NCBI GenBank assembly: GCA_013032095.1
Contig: WQBJ01000004.1
Location: forward strand, 1-64,000
Length of the DNA: 64,000 nt
Source of the DNA: Ruegeria atlantica
Lineage (GTDB): Bacteria; Pseudomonadota; Alphaproteobacteria; Rhodobacterales; Rhodobacteraceae
Direction of reading: 5' to 3'
Positions 9,224 through 18,968 of this stretch are shown in pieces (positions within the stretch are counted from its first letter, which is position 1; every line of letters starts with the position of its first letter). The translations under genes and the position numbers were made by a program. The notes below the pieces were generated by a model. It had not been told where the DNA came from. It worked only from the letters and a program-made list of their open reading frames with translations, and searched no databases.

Positions 9224-9262
9224 GCAGACCTCCAATTTTGTTGCAAGGTCTCTTCAGGGTAA

Positions 9263-9323
9263 CACGAAAACCCCCTAATCCTTAGTTAACAATTAGTTAC
9301 TCTGACGTTACAGGGGTTTTTCG
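9263..9323. promoter_or_regulatory. Inverted repeat and tandem TTAGTTA motif between usg and gyrA
   Basis: The divergent gap between usg and gyrA contains CGAAAACCCC (9265-9274) and its near-complement GGGGTTTTTCG (9313-9323). The 38 bases between them carry TTAGTTA twice, 11 bp apart (about 9282 and 9293), separated by GTTAAC. This layout suits a regulator site or a leader hairpin for gyrA. The function is inferred from structure only. Confidence 0.3.
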
Positions 9324-9417
9324 CACGCAAAAACGTTGCTTGCTTGCACCTTATGTGCCGGGTCTGATAAGGTGCATCCACAAGATATAGACCCTGCACA
9401 AAGAACGGGCAGTTTAC

Positions 9418-12141
9418 GTGAGCGATACGCCAGAAACCCCAGAAAACATGGATGAAACCCCGCCGCAGCGCCCAGCCTATGACGGCCCGACGGTGTCCAT
9501 CGAATCCGAGATGCGCACGTCCTATTTGGACTATGCCATGTCGGTCATCGTGTCCCGCGCGATCCCTGATCTGCGCGACGGGCTGAAGCCGGTGCACCGG
9601 CGTATCCTCTATGCGATGCACGAGACCGGGAACACGCACGACAAGGCCTACCGCAAGTCGGCGCGCCCGGTTGGCGACGTGATGGGTAAATACCACCCGC
9701 ACGGCGACAGCGCGATCTATGATGCGCTGGTGCGGATGGCACAGGATTTCTCCATGTCGTTGCCGCTGCTGGATGGTCAGGGCAACTTTGGCTCAATGGA
9801 CGGCGATAACCCGGCGGCCATGCGGTACACCGAAGTGCGGATGGACAAACCCGCCGCCTCCCTGCTGGCTGATATCGAAAAAGAAACAGTCGATTTTCAG
9901 GACAACTACGACGGCAAGGACCGGGAACCGACCGTCCTGCCCGCGCGTTTCCCGAACATGCTGGTCAACGGTGCCGGTGGTATCGCCGTGGGTATGGCGA
10001 CGAATATCCCGCCGCATAACCTTGGTGAAGTGGTAGACGCGACGCTGGCCCTGATCGACGACCCTGATCTGACGTCCGAGCAACTGATCGAATACGTCCC
10101 CGGCCCCGACTTTCCGACCGGCGGCGTGATGCTGGGCCGCTCTGGCGCGCGCAAGGCCTACCTTGAAGGGCGCGGCAGCGTGATTATCCGTTCCAAGACC
10201 CGCGTTGAGGAGATCCGCAAAGACCGTTACGCAATTGTGGTCGATGAAATTCCTTATCAAGTGAATAAGGCCGCGATGATAGAAAAGATTGCCGAGGCCG
10301 TTCGCGAAAAACGCATCGAAGGTGTCAGCCACGTTCAGGACGAATCCGACCGTAACGGCGTGCGGGTCGTGGTCGAGCTAAAGCGTGATGCGACGCCCGA
10401 AGTGGTGTTGAACCAGCTGTATCGTTTCTCACCAATGCAGACGTCGTTCGGCTGTAACATGCTGGCCCTGAACGGTGGTCGGCCTGAGCAGCTAACCCTG
10501 CGCCGGTTCCTGACTTCATTTATCGATTTCCGCGAAGATGTCGTTGCCCGCCGCACCGCCTATGACCTGCGCAAGGCGCGCGAGCGCAGCCACATCCTAT
10601 GCGGTCTGGCCGTGGCCGTTTCGAACGTGGACGAAGTCGTTGCCACGATCAGATCCTCAGCCGACGCAGCCGAGGCGCGTGAAAAGCTGATGACGCGCCG
10701 CTGGCCTGCAGCCGAGATCGAGGGCTATCTGCGCCTGATCGACGATCCTCTGTCCAAAATGAACGACGACGGCACCTATAACCTGACGGAAGTTCAAGCC
10801 CGTGCCATCCTCGACCTGCGTCTACAACGCCTGACCCAACTAGGTGTCAAAGAGGTCACGGACGAGCTGGAAGAACTGGCTGCCAAGATCAAGGAATATC
10901 TGGATATTCTGTCATCGCGCGAACGCATCATGTCGATCATCGGAGACGAGCTGCGAAGCGTGCGCGAACAGTTCGCAGTGCCGCGCCGTACCGAAATCGT
11001 CGACTGGTCCGGCGATATGGAAGACGAGGACCTGATCGAGCGCGAAGACATGGTCGTGACCGTCACTTCGGGCGGTTACATCAAGCGCACTCCGCTTGCC
11101 GATTTCCGCGCGCAAAAGCGTGGCGGCAAGGGCCTGTCGGGAATGCAGACCAAAGAAGAGGATGTGGTTACCAACCTATTCGTGGCCAACACCCACACGC
11201 AGCTGCTGTTCTTCACCACCGAAGGCATGGTCTACAAACTCAAGACATGGCGCCTGCCACAGTCCAGTCGGACGGGTAAAGGCAAGGCAATTGTCAATAT
11301 CCTGCCGATCCCGACCGGCGTCTCCATCGCGGCGATCATGCCCGTGGATGTGCCGGACGAGGAATGGGAAAACCTGCAGATCGTCTTCGCCACAAGCGCC
11401 GGCGACGTCCGCCGAAACCGCCTGTCAGACTTCACCAATGTGCGCCGCAACGGCAAGATCGCGATGAAACTGCCCGAAGGCGTGGAACTGGTGAACGCCC
11501 GTATCTGTTCCGAAGATGAGGACGTGATGCTGGTCACCAACTCAGGCCGTGCGATCCGCTTCCGCACCACCGATGTGCGTGTCTTCAATTCACGCGAATC
11601 CACCGGTGTGCGCGGCATCAGGCTGACCAATGGCGACCGCGTGGTTTCGATGTCGGTGATCCGTCATTTCGAGGCAGGCCCGGACGAACGCGCGGCATAT
11701 CTCAAGATGCGCCGTGCCGTGGCGGGTATCGCCGATGATGGCGAAACCGATGAGGATGAGGCCACCCCCGGCACCATCACTCAGGAGCGCTATGCCGAGA
11801 TGTCGGCCGCAGAGAACCTGATCCTGACCATCACGACGGGCGGCTCGGGCAAGCTGAGCTCCAGCCACGATTACCCGGTCCGCGGACGCGGTGGCATGGG
11901 GGTTGCGGCCATGGACAAGGCGATGCGCGGCGGAGAGCTGGTGGCCTCGTTCCCGGTTGAGATCGACGATCAGATCATGCTGGCCACGTCCAAAGGTCAA
12001 TCAATCCGGGTGCCCGTCGAAGGCATCTCGTTCCGGTCCCGAAGTGCGGGCGGTGTGAAGGTGTTCAACACCGGCAAGGGCGAAGAGGTCGTCAGCGTCG
12101 CCTGGATCGCGGATCAGGGCGAAGACGAGTCTGAAGAATAA
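9418..12141 (+). CDS. gyrA: DNA gyrase subunit A
   Basis: 907 residues. It breaks and rejoins DNA during negative supercoiling, with GyrB supplying ATPase activity. The catalytic tyrosine is Y137 in [10 protein letters not shown]. The quinolone-resistance region reads [14 protein letters not shown], so the positions equivalent to E. coli S83 and D87 (S98, D102 here) are the sensitive type. The C-terminal wrapping domain carries the GyrA box QKRGGKG near residue 563, followed by repeated beta-pinwheel blades. The start is a GTG with a weak ribosome site. An ATG at 9448 would shorten a poorly conserved leader by 10 residues. Confidence 0.97.
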   Translation: MSDTPETPENMDETPPQRPAYDGPTVSIESEMRTSYLDYAMSVIVSRAIPDLRDGLKPVHRRILYAMHETGNTHDKAYRKSARPVGDVMGKYHPHGDSAIYDALVRMAQDFSMSLPLLDGQGNFGSMDGDNPAAMRYTEVRMDKPAASLLADIEKETVDFQDNYDGKDREPTVLPARFPNMLVNGAGGIAVGMATNIPPHNLGEVVDATLALIDDPDLTSEQLIEYVPGPDFPTGGVMLGRSGARKAYLEGRGSVIIRSKTRVEEIRKDRYAIVVDEIPYQVNKAAMIEKIAEAVREKRIEGVSHVQDESDRNGVRVVVELKRDATPEVVLNQLYRFSPMQTSFGCNMLALNGGRPEQLTLRRFLTSFIDFREDVVARRTAYDLRKARERSHILCGLAVAVSNVDEVVATIRSSADAAEAREKLMTRRWPAAEIEGYLRLIDDPLSKMNDDGTYNLTEVQARAILDLRLQRLTQLGVKEVTDELEELAAKIKEYLDILSSRERIMSIIGDELRSVREQFAVPRRTEIVDWSGDMEDEDLIEREDMVVTVTSGGYIKRTPLADFRAQKRGGKGLSGMQTKEEDVVTNLFVANTHTQLLFFTTEGMVYKLKTWRLPQSSRTGKGKAIVNILPIPTGVSIAAIMPVDVPDEEWENLQIVFATSAGDVRRNRLSDFTNVRRNGKIAMKLPEGVELVNARICSEDEDVMLVTNSGRAIRFRTTDVRVFNSRESTGVRGIRLTNGDRVVSMSVIRHFEAGPDERAAYLKMRRAVAGIADDGETDEDEATPGTITQERYAEMSAAENLILTITTGGSGKLSSSHDYPVRGRGGMGVAAMDKAMRGGELVASFPVEIDDQIMLATSKGQSIRVPVEGISFRSRSAGGVKVFNTGKGEEVVSVAWIADQGEDESEE

Positions 12142-12153
12142 GACTACTATAGT

Positions 12154-12195
12154 GGCCCCAGAGCGCGTTGTTTTGGGGCCGCGGAACTGTTTTTT
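12154..12195 (+). terminator. Possible terminator after gyrA
   Basis: GGCCCCA (12154-12160) pairs with TGGGGCC (12174-12180) around a 13-nt loop. A T6 run (12190-12195) follows 9 nt later. The stem is good, but the large loop and the spaced T-run make it a weak Rho-independent terminator. Confidence 0.4.
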
Positions 12196-12332
12196 CCAAC
12201 GGTCACCCAAAATGTGACAATCGACGGTTTGCCCAGTTGAACGATCAGATTGGCGTTGGTTTCTGTATTTCCTAAAAATCGCTATTCTATGACCAAGGGT
12301 ATTTGAAACAGCAGTTTCAAGAGGTCGTTTTA

Positions 12333-12776
12333 ATGCGAATTTTGTTCAAACAAAGTATAGTTATCTTTTGGTTCCTCTGGTGGACATTTGCGTTTTTGAC
12401 CGATTTCATCGGCGGGCTAGAGCTGCTGGGGATGACTTCAACCCCTTGGTTTGACGGTCACAACTTTCCGTTTCTGCAAAAAACGCTGGCGCAGTTTGGA
12501 GCCTCTATGGGCGTTAGTGTGTTTCTATTTGTCGGAATCATTCTGTGGCTACTTCTATCGACGCTGCTTTTTGCGTTTGCCTCTATCACCCCTTATTCCC
12601 GAAGAGATCTTTGGCAATATCGGGTCGACGCGGCCTTTATCGTATCGCTAGGATTGTGGCTTGCTTTTTTCTTGGCTGATCAGACGGTCATGAATTTTGA
12701 CCTTGAAGAAAACCATATGGTTCAGGGGGGCTTTCAACTTTTGTGCTATCTGACCATCCACTTGTTACCCGATTAG
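12333..12776 (+). CDS. Hypothetical membrane protein
   Basis: 147 residues with four likely membrane segments (about 8-28, 62-85, 102-122, and a short hydrophobic stretch near the C-terminus). I recognise no family. The gene is visibly more AT-rich and uses more TTT/TTG codons than its neighbours, which suggests recent acquisition or low expression. I start it at the ATG at 12333, which has AGAGG (about 12320-12325) upstream. A reading from TTG at 12303 lacks such a site. A perfect hairpin, TTGAAAC-agca-GTTTCAA (12303-12320), lies immediately before the ribosome site. Confidence 0.65.
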   Translation: MRILFKQSIVIFWFLWWTFAFLTDFIGGLELLGMTSTPWFDGHNFPFLQKTLAQFGASMGVSVFLFVGIILWLLLSTLLFAFASITPYSRRDLWQYRVDAAFIVSLGLWLAFFLADQTVMNFDLEENHMVQGGFQLLCYLTIHLLPD

Positions 12777-12861
12777 CAATACTCGACGCTCCTAAAGCTT
12801 GTGCGCGAAACCAAGCAACGCGGTCCGAGTGTGTTGACGAACGCTGCCGAAGGTCCCGCGC

Positions 12862-14331
12862 TCAAAGACCGTATAGCGTACCGAATTTCTGTTCCAAATA
12901 TGTCAACAACGGCTCCGGCCCCGGCTCAACCCCGCTGGCGCGTCGGACAGTTTCGCGTGGAGCGTACAGCCCGCCATGACGCTGAAGGTTCTCGCGCAGC
13001 CAGCCGGTTGCGCCGGACGTATCGCCCTCGGCCAATTGCGTATCCAGACCAGGCACAGCAACACGCAAAGCTTGATAGAGACACCCGGCATAGACATTGC
13101 CCAAGGAATAGGTTGGGAAATAACCGAACAATCCGACAGACCAGTGGACATCCTGCAAGCACCCGTTCGACGGCTTGTCGACCTCGTAACCGAAATCGGC
13201 CTTGAACCTGTCGTTCCACGCGGCCTCCAGATCGCTGACCTGCAGGTCTTGGGCCATCAGGGCGCGTTCCAGATCAAAGCGCAGCATGATGTGCAGGTTG
13301 TATTGCACCTCATCTGCCTCGGTGCGGATATAGCCGTTATGGACGCCATTCACCGTGGCGTAGAAGGCATCTGCATTCGCGATCCCGAAATCCCCAAATA
13401 CCTCCACCATCTGATCATATAGCCAGCCGGTAAAGGCGCGCGAGCGGCCAAGTTGGTTCTCGTAGATGCGGCTTTGGCTTTCATGCACGCCCATCGACGC
13501 GCCCTGCCCAAGCGGCGTCAGCAAATAGGTAGGGTCGATGCCCTGCTCATAAGTGGCGTGGCCGACCTCGTGAATGGTCGAGTAGAAGCAGTTGAACGGG
13601 TCGGTCTCACTGGTGCGAGTGGTGATCCGTACGTCCAGTCCGCTGCCCGAGCTGAACGGATGCACCGCCTTGTCGACGCGGCCGGTGTTCAGGTCATAAC
13701 CGAAGGTGGTCGCCAGTTTCTGCGACAGGCGCATCTGCGCCAGCTCGTCGAATTTTCCAGTCAAGGCTTGCGGCGCAGGTTTGTCCAGAACAGCAGCACG
13801 CAGAGCCACCAGACGGGGGCGCATCTGGTCGAAAATCTCGGCGATCTGTGCGCCCGTTGTGTAGGGTTCGTAATCCTCGACCATGGCGTCATAGACATCG
13901 CCGCCTTGCGCCAGTGCCGCGCCCTCTTCACGTTTCAGCGCGACGACTTCTTGCAGCACAGGCAGAAACGCCGCTACGTCCTCATCTGCACGAGCCTGCG
14001 CCCATGTACCCTGTGCCGCAGAGGTCACGCGCGCGATGGCTTTCGCCAGATCGGCGGGCACTTTGACCGTGCGCTCGTATGATCGGCGGATGTCGCGCAC
14101 CTGCGCCTTACCGACCTTATCCTGCGGGTCAGCCTTTTCCAGCCACTCGGCCACGCGCGGATCGGAACGGCGGGAATGCAGAACCGCCTCGATCGCGGCC
14201 ATTTCCTCGGCTCGTTGCGGGGCCGCACCGCGCGGCATCACTGTTTCCTGATCCCAACCCAGCCGCCCGGCGATCTGCCCGAGGGCCGAGGTTTCGCGTT
14301 GAAAGGCCATCAGGTCATCATAGGCGGTCAT
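12862..14331 (-). CDS. Carboxypeptidase Taq-type metallopeptidase (M32)
   Basis: 489 residues, typical of family M32, which removes C-terminal amino acids using a single metal ion. All family motifs are visible in order: HPFSSG, DVRITTR, the zinc motif HEVGHATYEQG (HExxH), GVHESQSRIYEN with the third metal ligand, IRTEADEVQYNLHIMLR, and GCLQDVHWSVGLFGYFPTY. It is cytosolic, with no signal peptide. ctaA ends 4 nt before its ATG on the same strand, so the two are probably co-transcribed, without an obvious functional link. Confidence 0.93.
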   Translation of the reverse strand: MTAYDDLMAFQRETSALGQIAGRLGWDQETVMPRGAAPQRAEEMAAIEAVLHSRRSDPRVAEWLEKADPQDKVGKAQVRDIRRSYERTVKVPADLAKAIARVTSAAQGTWAQARADEDVAAFLPVLQEVVALKREEGAALAQGGDVYDAMVEDYEPYTTGAQIAEIFDQMRPRLVALRAAVLDKPAPQALTGKFDELAQMRLSQKLATTFGYDLNTGRVDKAVHPFSSGSGLDVRITTRTSETDPFNCFYSTIHEVGHATYEQGIDPTYLLTPLGQGASMGVHESQSRIYENQLGRSRAFTGWLYDQMVEVFGDFGIANADAFYATVNGVHNGYIRTEADEVQYNLHIMLRFDLERALMAQDLQVSDLEAAWNDRFKADFGYEVDKPSNGCLQDVHWSVGLFGYFPTYSLGNVYAGCLYQALRVAVPGLDTQLAEGDTSGATGWLRENLQRHGGLYAPRETVRRASGVEPGPEPLLTYLEQKFGTLYGL

Positions 14332-14335
14332 AAGG

Positions 14336-15481
14336 TCAGGCTCCGCGGATTGAGGTAGCGATTGGGTAAGCGGTTAGGAACCGCGCGCGCAGGATTAGGG
14401 TCCAGACGACAACGGCCATGAACTGGTGGAAGATGGCAAGCTGCCACGGGGCCGCGTAGACCACGGTCAGGATACCGATGACCAACTGCAGCGACAGCGC
14501 CGCAAAGGCAGCGTTGAAGGCAAAACGCGTCTGCGGGTGCGCACTGGTGCCGCCGCGTCGCCAGACGATGATGGCGAAGATGAACAGCAGGTAACCCGCG
14601 CAACGGTGAATGAACTGCACCAAGCCGGGGCTTTCGAAGAAGTTGCGCCATAGCGGTTCCAGCATCGTCGCATCGGGCGGCAACAGCTGCCCGCCGATCA
14701 ACGGCCAATCGGTGTAAGACCGACCCGCGTCGATCCCGGCGACCAACGCACCGATAAGGATTTGCAAGAACGCAAAGTGCATCAGGCCGGTCGACAGCGA
14801 GAACAATTTCGCCTCTTTCGCGCGGCGGGCCTGCATCAGGTCACGCTCTTCGCGGCCCAGTTCAAAGATGTACCAGGCAAGGAAGCCAAGGATCACGAAG
14901 GCCAGGCCCAGATGCACCGCCAAACGGTAGCTGGCGACGGCGATCATGCCCTCACCCTGTGTCACGCCCGACGCGACCATCCACCAGCCGACAGCACCTT
15001 GGACGCCGCCCAGAAGGCCGGGGATCAGCAACTTGCCGGTCCATCCGGTTGGAATTTTACGCGCCACGAGGAAACCAAGGAAGCCAAGCGCCCAGACAAG
15101 GCCGATCACGCGGCCCAGTTGGCGGTGGCCCCATTCCCACCAGTAGATGAATTGGAAATCACTCAGCTCCATCCACTGGTTCTGAATGCGCCACTGGTCG
15201 ATCTCTTTGTACTTGTCGAATTCGGCCTGCCAATCGGCCTCGGTCATCGGTGGGATGGCTCCGGTGATCGGGCGCCATTCGGTGATCGACAACCCGCTAT
15301 CGGTCAGACGCGTGAGGCCACCAACGGCGATCATCACGACGACAAGCGCAAACAGGATCATCAGCCAAATCCGGATTGCACCGCGCGCACCGCCGCGGCC
15401 CCGGTCGATCATGCCGGGCTGCACCGCCTGTTGTTTCTCGGTGTCCGAAACCTCTTCGAAGATGCTGCGCTTACCGCTCAT
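14336..15481 (-). CDS. ctaA: Heme A synthase (CtaA, type 2)
   Basis: 381 residues with eight membrane helices. It oxidises the C8 methyl of heme O to form heme A for aa3-type cytochrome oxidase. Conserved heme-ligand histidine contexts are visible: EWGHRQLGR, AVHLGLAF, FIHRCAGYLLF and FHQFM. Early motifs GGLTRLTDSGLSITEWRP are diagnostic of the alphaproteobacterial class. I choose the ATG at 15481 (MSGKRSIFEEV), which has AGGA 4 nt upstream, over a reading starting 10 codons earlier. Confidence 0.95.
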   Translation of the reverse strand: MSGKRSIFEEVSDTEKQQAVQPGMIDRGRGGARGAIRIWLMILFALVVVMIAVGGLTRLTDSGLSITEWRPITGAIPPMTEADWQAEFDKYKEIDQWRIQNQWMELSDFQFIYWWEWGHRQLGRVIGLVWALGFLGFLVARKIPTGWTGKLLIPGLLGGVQGAVGWWMVASGVTQGEGMIAVASYRLAVHLGLAFVILGFLAWYIFELGREERDLMQARRAKEAKLFSLSTGLMHFAFLQILIGALVAGIDAGRSYTDWPLIGGQLLPPDATMLEPLWRNFFESPGLVQFIHRCAGYLLFIFAIIVWRRGGTSAHPQTRFAFNAAFAALSLQLVIGILTVVYAAPWQLAIFHQFMAVVVWTLILRARFLTAYPIATSIRGA

Positions 15482-15541
15482 GCCGTCCTCATGTCCTGAT
15501 TTTCGTCGCAAGCTAGGGCCTGAGTGGAGATAGGTCCAGCC

Positions 15542-16285
15542 TCAGCCCTTTTCCTTCCAGCGGACCATCTGCCGCATGATCCCGTGCAGCATCTGCACAT
15601 CCGCCCGTGTCATCCGCATCCGCGACCACAGGTTGCGCAGGTTGGTCTTCATGCCGTCGGCTTTTTCCGGCGGATAAAAGAAGCCTGCCTCTTCCAGCCG
15701 GTCCTCGTAATGTTCGACCAGCTTTTCGACCTCAATCCCCGTGGCCCAGTCGCCCTTACCCAGATCGGTGGCCTCATGCACCACATCCCCGGTCTGGCGC
15801 ATCCACTCATAAGCGGTGAGCAACACACATTGACCGAGGTTCAGAGAGGCGTATTCCGGATTCACCGGCACCGAGATAATAGCATTGGCCTTGGCGATAT
15901 CTTCGTTCTCAAGCCCTGCCCGTTCAGGGCCAAACAATACGGCGACCTTCTCACCCAACGCGACCTTTTCGGCCGCAATCTGCATGGCGCGCTCGGGGCT
16001 GTAGACCGGCTTGGTCAGACCGCGCTGCCGTGCCGTGGTGGCAAAAACAAAAGTGCTGTCAGCCAGCGCGCCTGCCAGGTCGTCGAACAGCTGCGCCTCA
16101 TCCAGCAGACGACCGGCTCCGCTGGACATCGCCACCGCCTTGGGGTTCGGCCATCCGTCGCGCGGCGCCACGATCCGCATCCGGTCCAGCCCGAAGTTCC
16201 ACATCGCCCGCGCGGCGGCACCGATGTTTTCCCCCATCTGAGGGCGCACGAGCACAAAGGAAGGCTGAGATTTGTCGCTGGGCAT
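15542..16285 (-). CDS. trmJ: tRNA (cytidine/uridine-2'-O-)-methyltransferase TrmJ
   Basis: 247 residues of the SPOUT (SpoU) family. TrmJ methylates the ribose at position 32 of several tRNAs using SAM. The knot motifs are clear: FVLVRPQMGENIGAAARAMWNFG at the N-terminus (motif 1), VAVLFGPERAGLENEDIAKAN (motif 2), and VPVNPEYASLNLGQCVLLTAYE (motif 3). The C-terminal extension of about 80 residues, with MKTNLRNLWSRM, is typical of TrmJ rather than the shorter TrmL. It sits 60 nt upstream of ctaA on the same strand. Confidence 0.9.
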   Translation of the reverse strand: MPSDKSQPSFVLVRPQMGENIGAAARAMWNFGLDRMRIVAPRDGWPNPKAVAMSSGAGRLLDEAQLFDDLAGALADSTFVFATTARQRGLTKPVYSPERAMQIAAEKVALGEKVAVLFGPERAGLENEDIAKANAIISVPVNPEYASLNLGQCVLLTAYEWMRQTGDVVHEATDLGKGDWATGIEVEKLVEHYEDRLEEAGFFYPPEKADGMKTNLRNLWSRMRMTRADVQMLHGIMRQMVRWKEKG

Positions 16286-16439
16286 GGCTGTCTCCGGAAA
16301 ACTGCGCCTGCTGTAATCGGCGCGCTGGCGCAGGGCAAGGCGTCGAGACAGTCAATTAAGCTATAAATCGGCATAAAAGTTTGCTTCCCCGGCGCAATCC
16401 GCTAAACCGCGCCAAAGACTGAAAGCGAAGGACGCGCCG

Positions 16440-17057
16440 ATGGACACCCCCGAGCAGCCGCAGATTTACTTGATTACCCCGCCCACGATCTCTCTAAGCA
16501 GCTTCCCCGAACAACTAGGTCGCGTGCTTGACAGCGCGGATATCGCCTGCATCCGGCTGGCACTGGCCGGTGCGGATGAGGACGCCATCGCCCGCGCCGC
16601 TGACGCCTGCCGCGAGGTCGCCCATGCGCGTGATGTAGCGTTGGTGATCTCCAACCATGTCCTGCTGGCGCAGCGTCTAGGTCTGGACGGGGTGCATCTG
16701 GACGACGCGGCGCGCTCGGTCCGGGCTGCGCGCAAGGAACTGGGTGCAGATGCTATCGTCGGCAGTTTCTGCGGAGCCTCCAGCCATGACGGCATGACCG
16801 CTGGCGAAGCGGGATCGGATTATGTGGCGTTTGGTCCGGTCGGCGCGTCGGCTTTGGGCGACGGTACAACCGCAGAAAAAGACCTGTTCCAGTGGTGGTC
16901 CGAAATGATCGAGGTTCCCGTTGTGGCCGAAGGCGGCCTGACCCTTGACCTGATCCGCGATCTGGCCCCTCACACCGACTTCTTTGGCATCGGCGACGAG
17001 ATCTGGTCGCAGGACAACCCGGTTGCCGCGCTAAAGACGCTCACCGACGCGATGTGA
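16440..17057 (+). CDS. ThiE-like (thiamine phosphate synthase/TenI fold) protein with altered active site
   Basis: 205 residues with the TIM-barrel pattern of thiamine phosphate synthase: SNHVLLAQRLGLDGVHLDD, GSDYVAFGPVGAS and VPVVAEGGL. Key ThiE motifs are missing, however. The N-D-R triad is SNH. The Gln-Leu-Arg-x-Lys strand is IRLALA. The GVHL-x-x-x-D acid is displaced. The T-x-T-K diphosphate loop is replaced by LGDGTTAEK. It is probably not a canonical TMP synthase. GAAGGA lies before the ATG. psuK follows after 45 nt on the same strand, which suggests a role near pseudouridine or nucleoside catabolism. Confidence 0.72.
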   Translation: MDTPEQPQIYLITPPTISLSSFPEQLGRVLDSADIACIRLALAGADEDAIARAADACREVAHARDVALVISNHVLLAQRLGLDGVHLDDAARSVRAARKELGADAIVGSFCGASSHDGMTAGEAGSDYVAFGPVGASALGDGTTAEKDLFQWWSEMIEVPVVAEGGLTLDLIRDLAPHTDFFGIGDEIWSQDNPVAALKTLTDAM

Positions 17058-17102
17058 GCGTTAACCCTTGCGCACGCGCCGGGGCTGCGGCATGAGTTCG
17101 TC

Positions 17103-17996
17103 ATGACTCAGAACAGCAAAATCCTGTGTATCGGCTCGGTCCTTTGGGACATAATTGGACGCTCTGCCAGCGCAATGCGGCAGGGCTCGGACGTGCCGGG
17201 CCGGATCACCCGCCTTCCCGGCGGCGTGGCAATGAATATTGCCATGACACTGGTCCGTTTCGGTATGACGCCGACCTTGCTGACCGCCATTGGCCGGGAC
17301 CCCGAGGGAGACGAATTGGTCAACGCCTGCGCCCGGCTGGGGATGGTGACAGACCACATTTATCGCTCGCAGGATTTGCCGACCGACCGATATATGGCCG
17401 TCGAAGGAGCCAACGGCCTGATCGCTGCAATTGCCGACGCGCATTCGCTGGAGGCAGCCGGAGCTAAAATCCTGCGCCCCCTGATGCACGGACCGTTGGG
17501 CTACGAGAATATGCCGTTCGAAGGCCCGATTGCTCTGGATGGCAACTTGACATTGACCCTGCTGGAGGAAATCGCCCAAAGCCCCGCCTTTGCGAAGGCT
17601 GACCTGCGCGTGGCCCCAGCCTCGCCCGGAAAGGCCGAGCGGTTACTGCCCTTCCTGAAACACGCCCGCGCGACGCTCTATGTGAACCTGGAAGAGGCAG
17701 GCATTCTGTGTCAGCGCGAATTTACCGATTCCGAGAGCGCTGCCAAGGGCCTGCTGGATCGCGGCGCGCTGCGCGTGCTGGTCACCGACGGCGGAAACTC
17801 AGCCACCATCGGCAGTGCAAACGAAATCCTGACCCAAACACCCCCGTCCGTTCTGGTCACCCGTGTGACCGGTGCAGGCGATACTTTCATGGCGGCCCAT
17901 ATCGCATCCGAGGCCAGTGGCGCTTCGAACGACGAAGCCTTGCCTCGTGCACTGCACGCCGCCGCAACTTACGTTTCCGGAGAAACTCCACTGTGA
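17103..17996 (+). CDS. psuK: PfkB-family sugar kinase, probable pseudouridine kinase
   Basis: 297 residues. PfkB signature 1 is RLPGGVAMNIAMTLVRFG with GRDPEGDELV. Signature 2 is VTGAGDTFMAAHI, containing the GAGD anion hole and catalytic aspartate. Phosphorylation of pseudouridine is inferred from the 4-nt overlap with psuG, the next enzyme of the pathway. On sequence alone it could be any PfkB kinase. It is translationally coupled to psuG through GTGA at 17993-17996. Confidence 0.85.
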   Translation: MTQNSKILCIGSVLWDIIGRSASAMRQGSDVPGRITRLPGGVAMNIAMTLVRFGMTPTLLTAIGRDPEGDELVNACARLGMVTDHIYRSQDLPTDRYMAVEGANGLIAAIADAHSLEAAGAKILRPLMHGPLGYENMPFEGPIALDGNLTLTLLEEIAQSPAFAKADLRVAPASPGKAERLLPFLKHARATLYVNLEEAGILCQREFTDSESAAKGLLDRGALRVLVTDGGNSATIGSANEILTQTPPSVLVTRVTGAGDTFMAAHIASEASGASNDEALPRALHAAATYVSGETPL

Positions 17997-18904
17997 TCGA
18001 CATCCAATATTCCGCCGAGGTTCGCGCAGCAAAAGACGCAAACCAGCCTATCGTCGCGCTGGAAAGCACCATCATCACGCACGGGATGCCCTACCCTCAG
18101 AACATCGAGGTGGCGGCGCAAGTCGAGCAAGACATCCGCGACGCGGGAGCCGTACCAGCCACGATCGCAGTGATTGATGGCAAGCTGCACGTTGGGCTTG
18201 AGGCAGACGAACTCAAGTCGCTAGGTCAGGCGCAGGGCGTGGCCAAACTGTCCCGCGCGGACATGGCCGCCTGCATTGCAACTGGCGGCACCGGCGCCAC
18301 CACAGTTGCGGCAACAATGATCGCCGCCCATTACGCGGGTATCGAAGTTTTCGCCACCGGCGGTATCGGTGGCGTTCACCAAGGGGCTGAGACGTCGTTC
18401 GACATCTCAGCCGATTTACACGAACTGGCCCAAACTCCGGTTACCGTAGTGGCCGCAGGCGCAAAAGCGATCCTGGACCTGGCCAAAACGCTTGAGGTGC
18501 TGGAAACGCTAGGTGTTCCCGTCATCGCGCATGGTCAGGACGAATTCCCGGCCTTCTGGTCGGCCAAGTCGCCCTATGCCTCGCCTCTGCGAATGGACAC
18601 CGCGGAAGGAATCGCCAAAGCCCACGCCACCCGCCGTGCGCTCGGCCTGCCCGGAGGCCAGCTGATCGCCAACCCAATCCCCAGTGCAGATCAAATCCCG
18701 GCCGAAGAACTGGCCCCGATCATCGCCTCGGCCCAAGAGGACGCCGAAACGCATCGGATCACCGGCAAAGGTGTCACGCCTTACCTTCTGCAACGAATTT
18801 ACGAACAGACTGACGGCCGTTCGCTGACCGCCAATATTGCGCTGGTTCGTAATAACGCCCGCCTTGCTGCTGGAATAGCAATTGCTCTGACGAGAACGGC
18901 CTAG
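17993..18904 (+). CDS. psuG: Pseudouridine-5'-phosphate glycosidase
   Basis: 303 residues, close to the usual 300-310. It cleaves pseudouridine 5'-phosphate to uracil and ribose 5-phosphate. The family motifs ALESTIITHGMPYPQN, GATTVAATMIAA, FATGGIGGVHQGAE, and the C-terminal TGKGVTPYLLQRI with SLTANIALVRNNA are all present. The GTG start overlaps the psuK stop. An upstream extension of this frame is antiparallel noise inside psuK. Confidence 0.96.
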   Translation: MIDIQYSAEVRAAKDANQPIVALESTIITHGMPYPQNIEVAAQVEQDIRDAGAVPATIAVIDGKLHVGLEADELKSLGQAQGVAKLSRADMAACIATGGTGATTVAATMIAAHYAGIEVFATGGIGGVHQGAETSFDISADLHELAQTPVTVVAAGAKAILDLAKTLEVLETLGVPVIAHGQDEFPAFWSAKSPYASPLRMDTAEGIAKAHATRRALGLPGGQLIANPIPSADQIPAEELAPIIASAQEDAETHRITGKGVTPYLLQRIYEQTDGRSLTANIALVRNNARLAAGIAIALTRTA

Positions 18905-18968
18905 AACAGCCCTATTGCACCAAGCGCCCGGACTGCTTACCTAAATCCGCAAATCACTCAGGATCGCA

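Noticed and set aside
17708..17992. An upstream extension of the psuG frame into psuK
   Set aside because: Low-complexity Arg-rich translation of psuK in another frame. The GTG at 17993 gives the normal protein.
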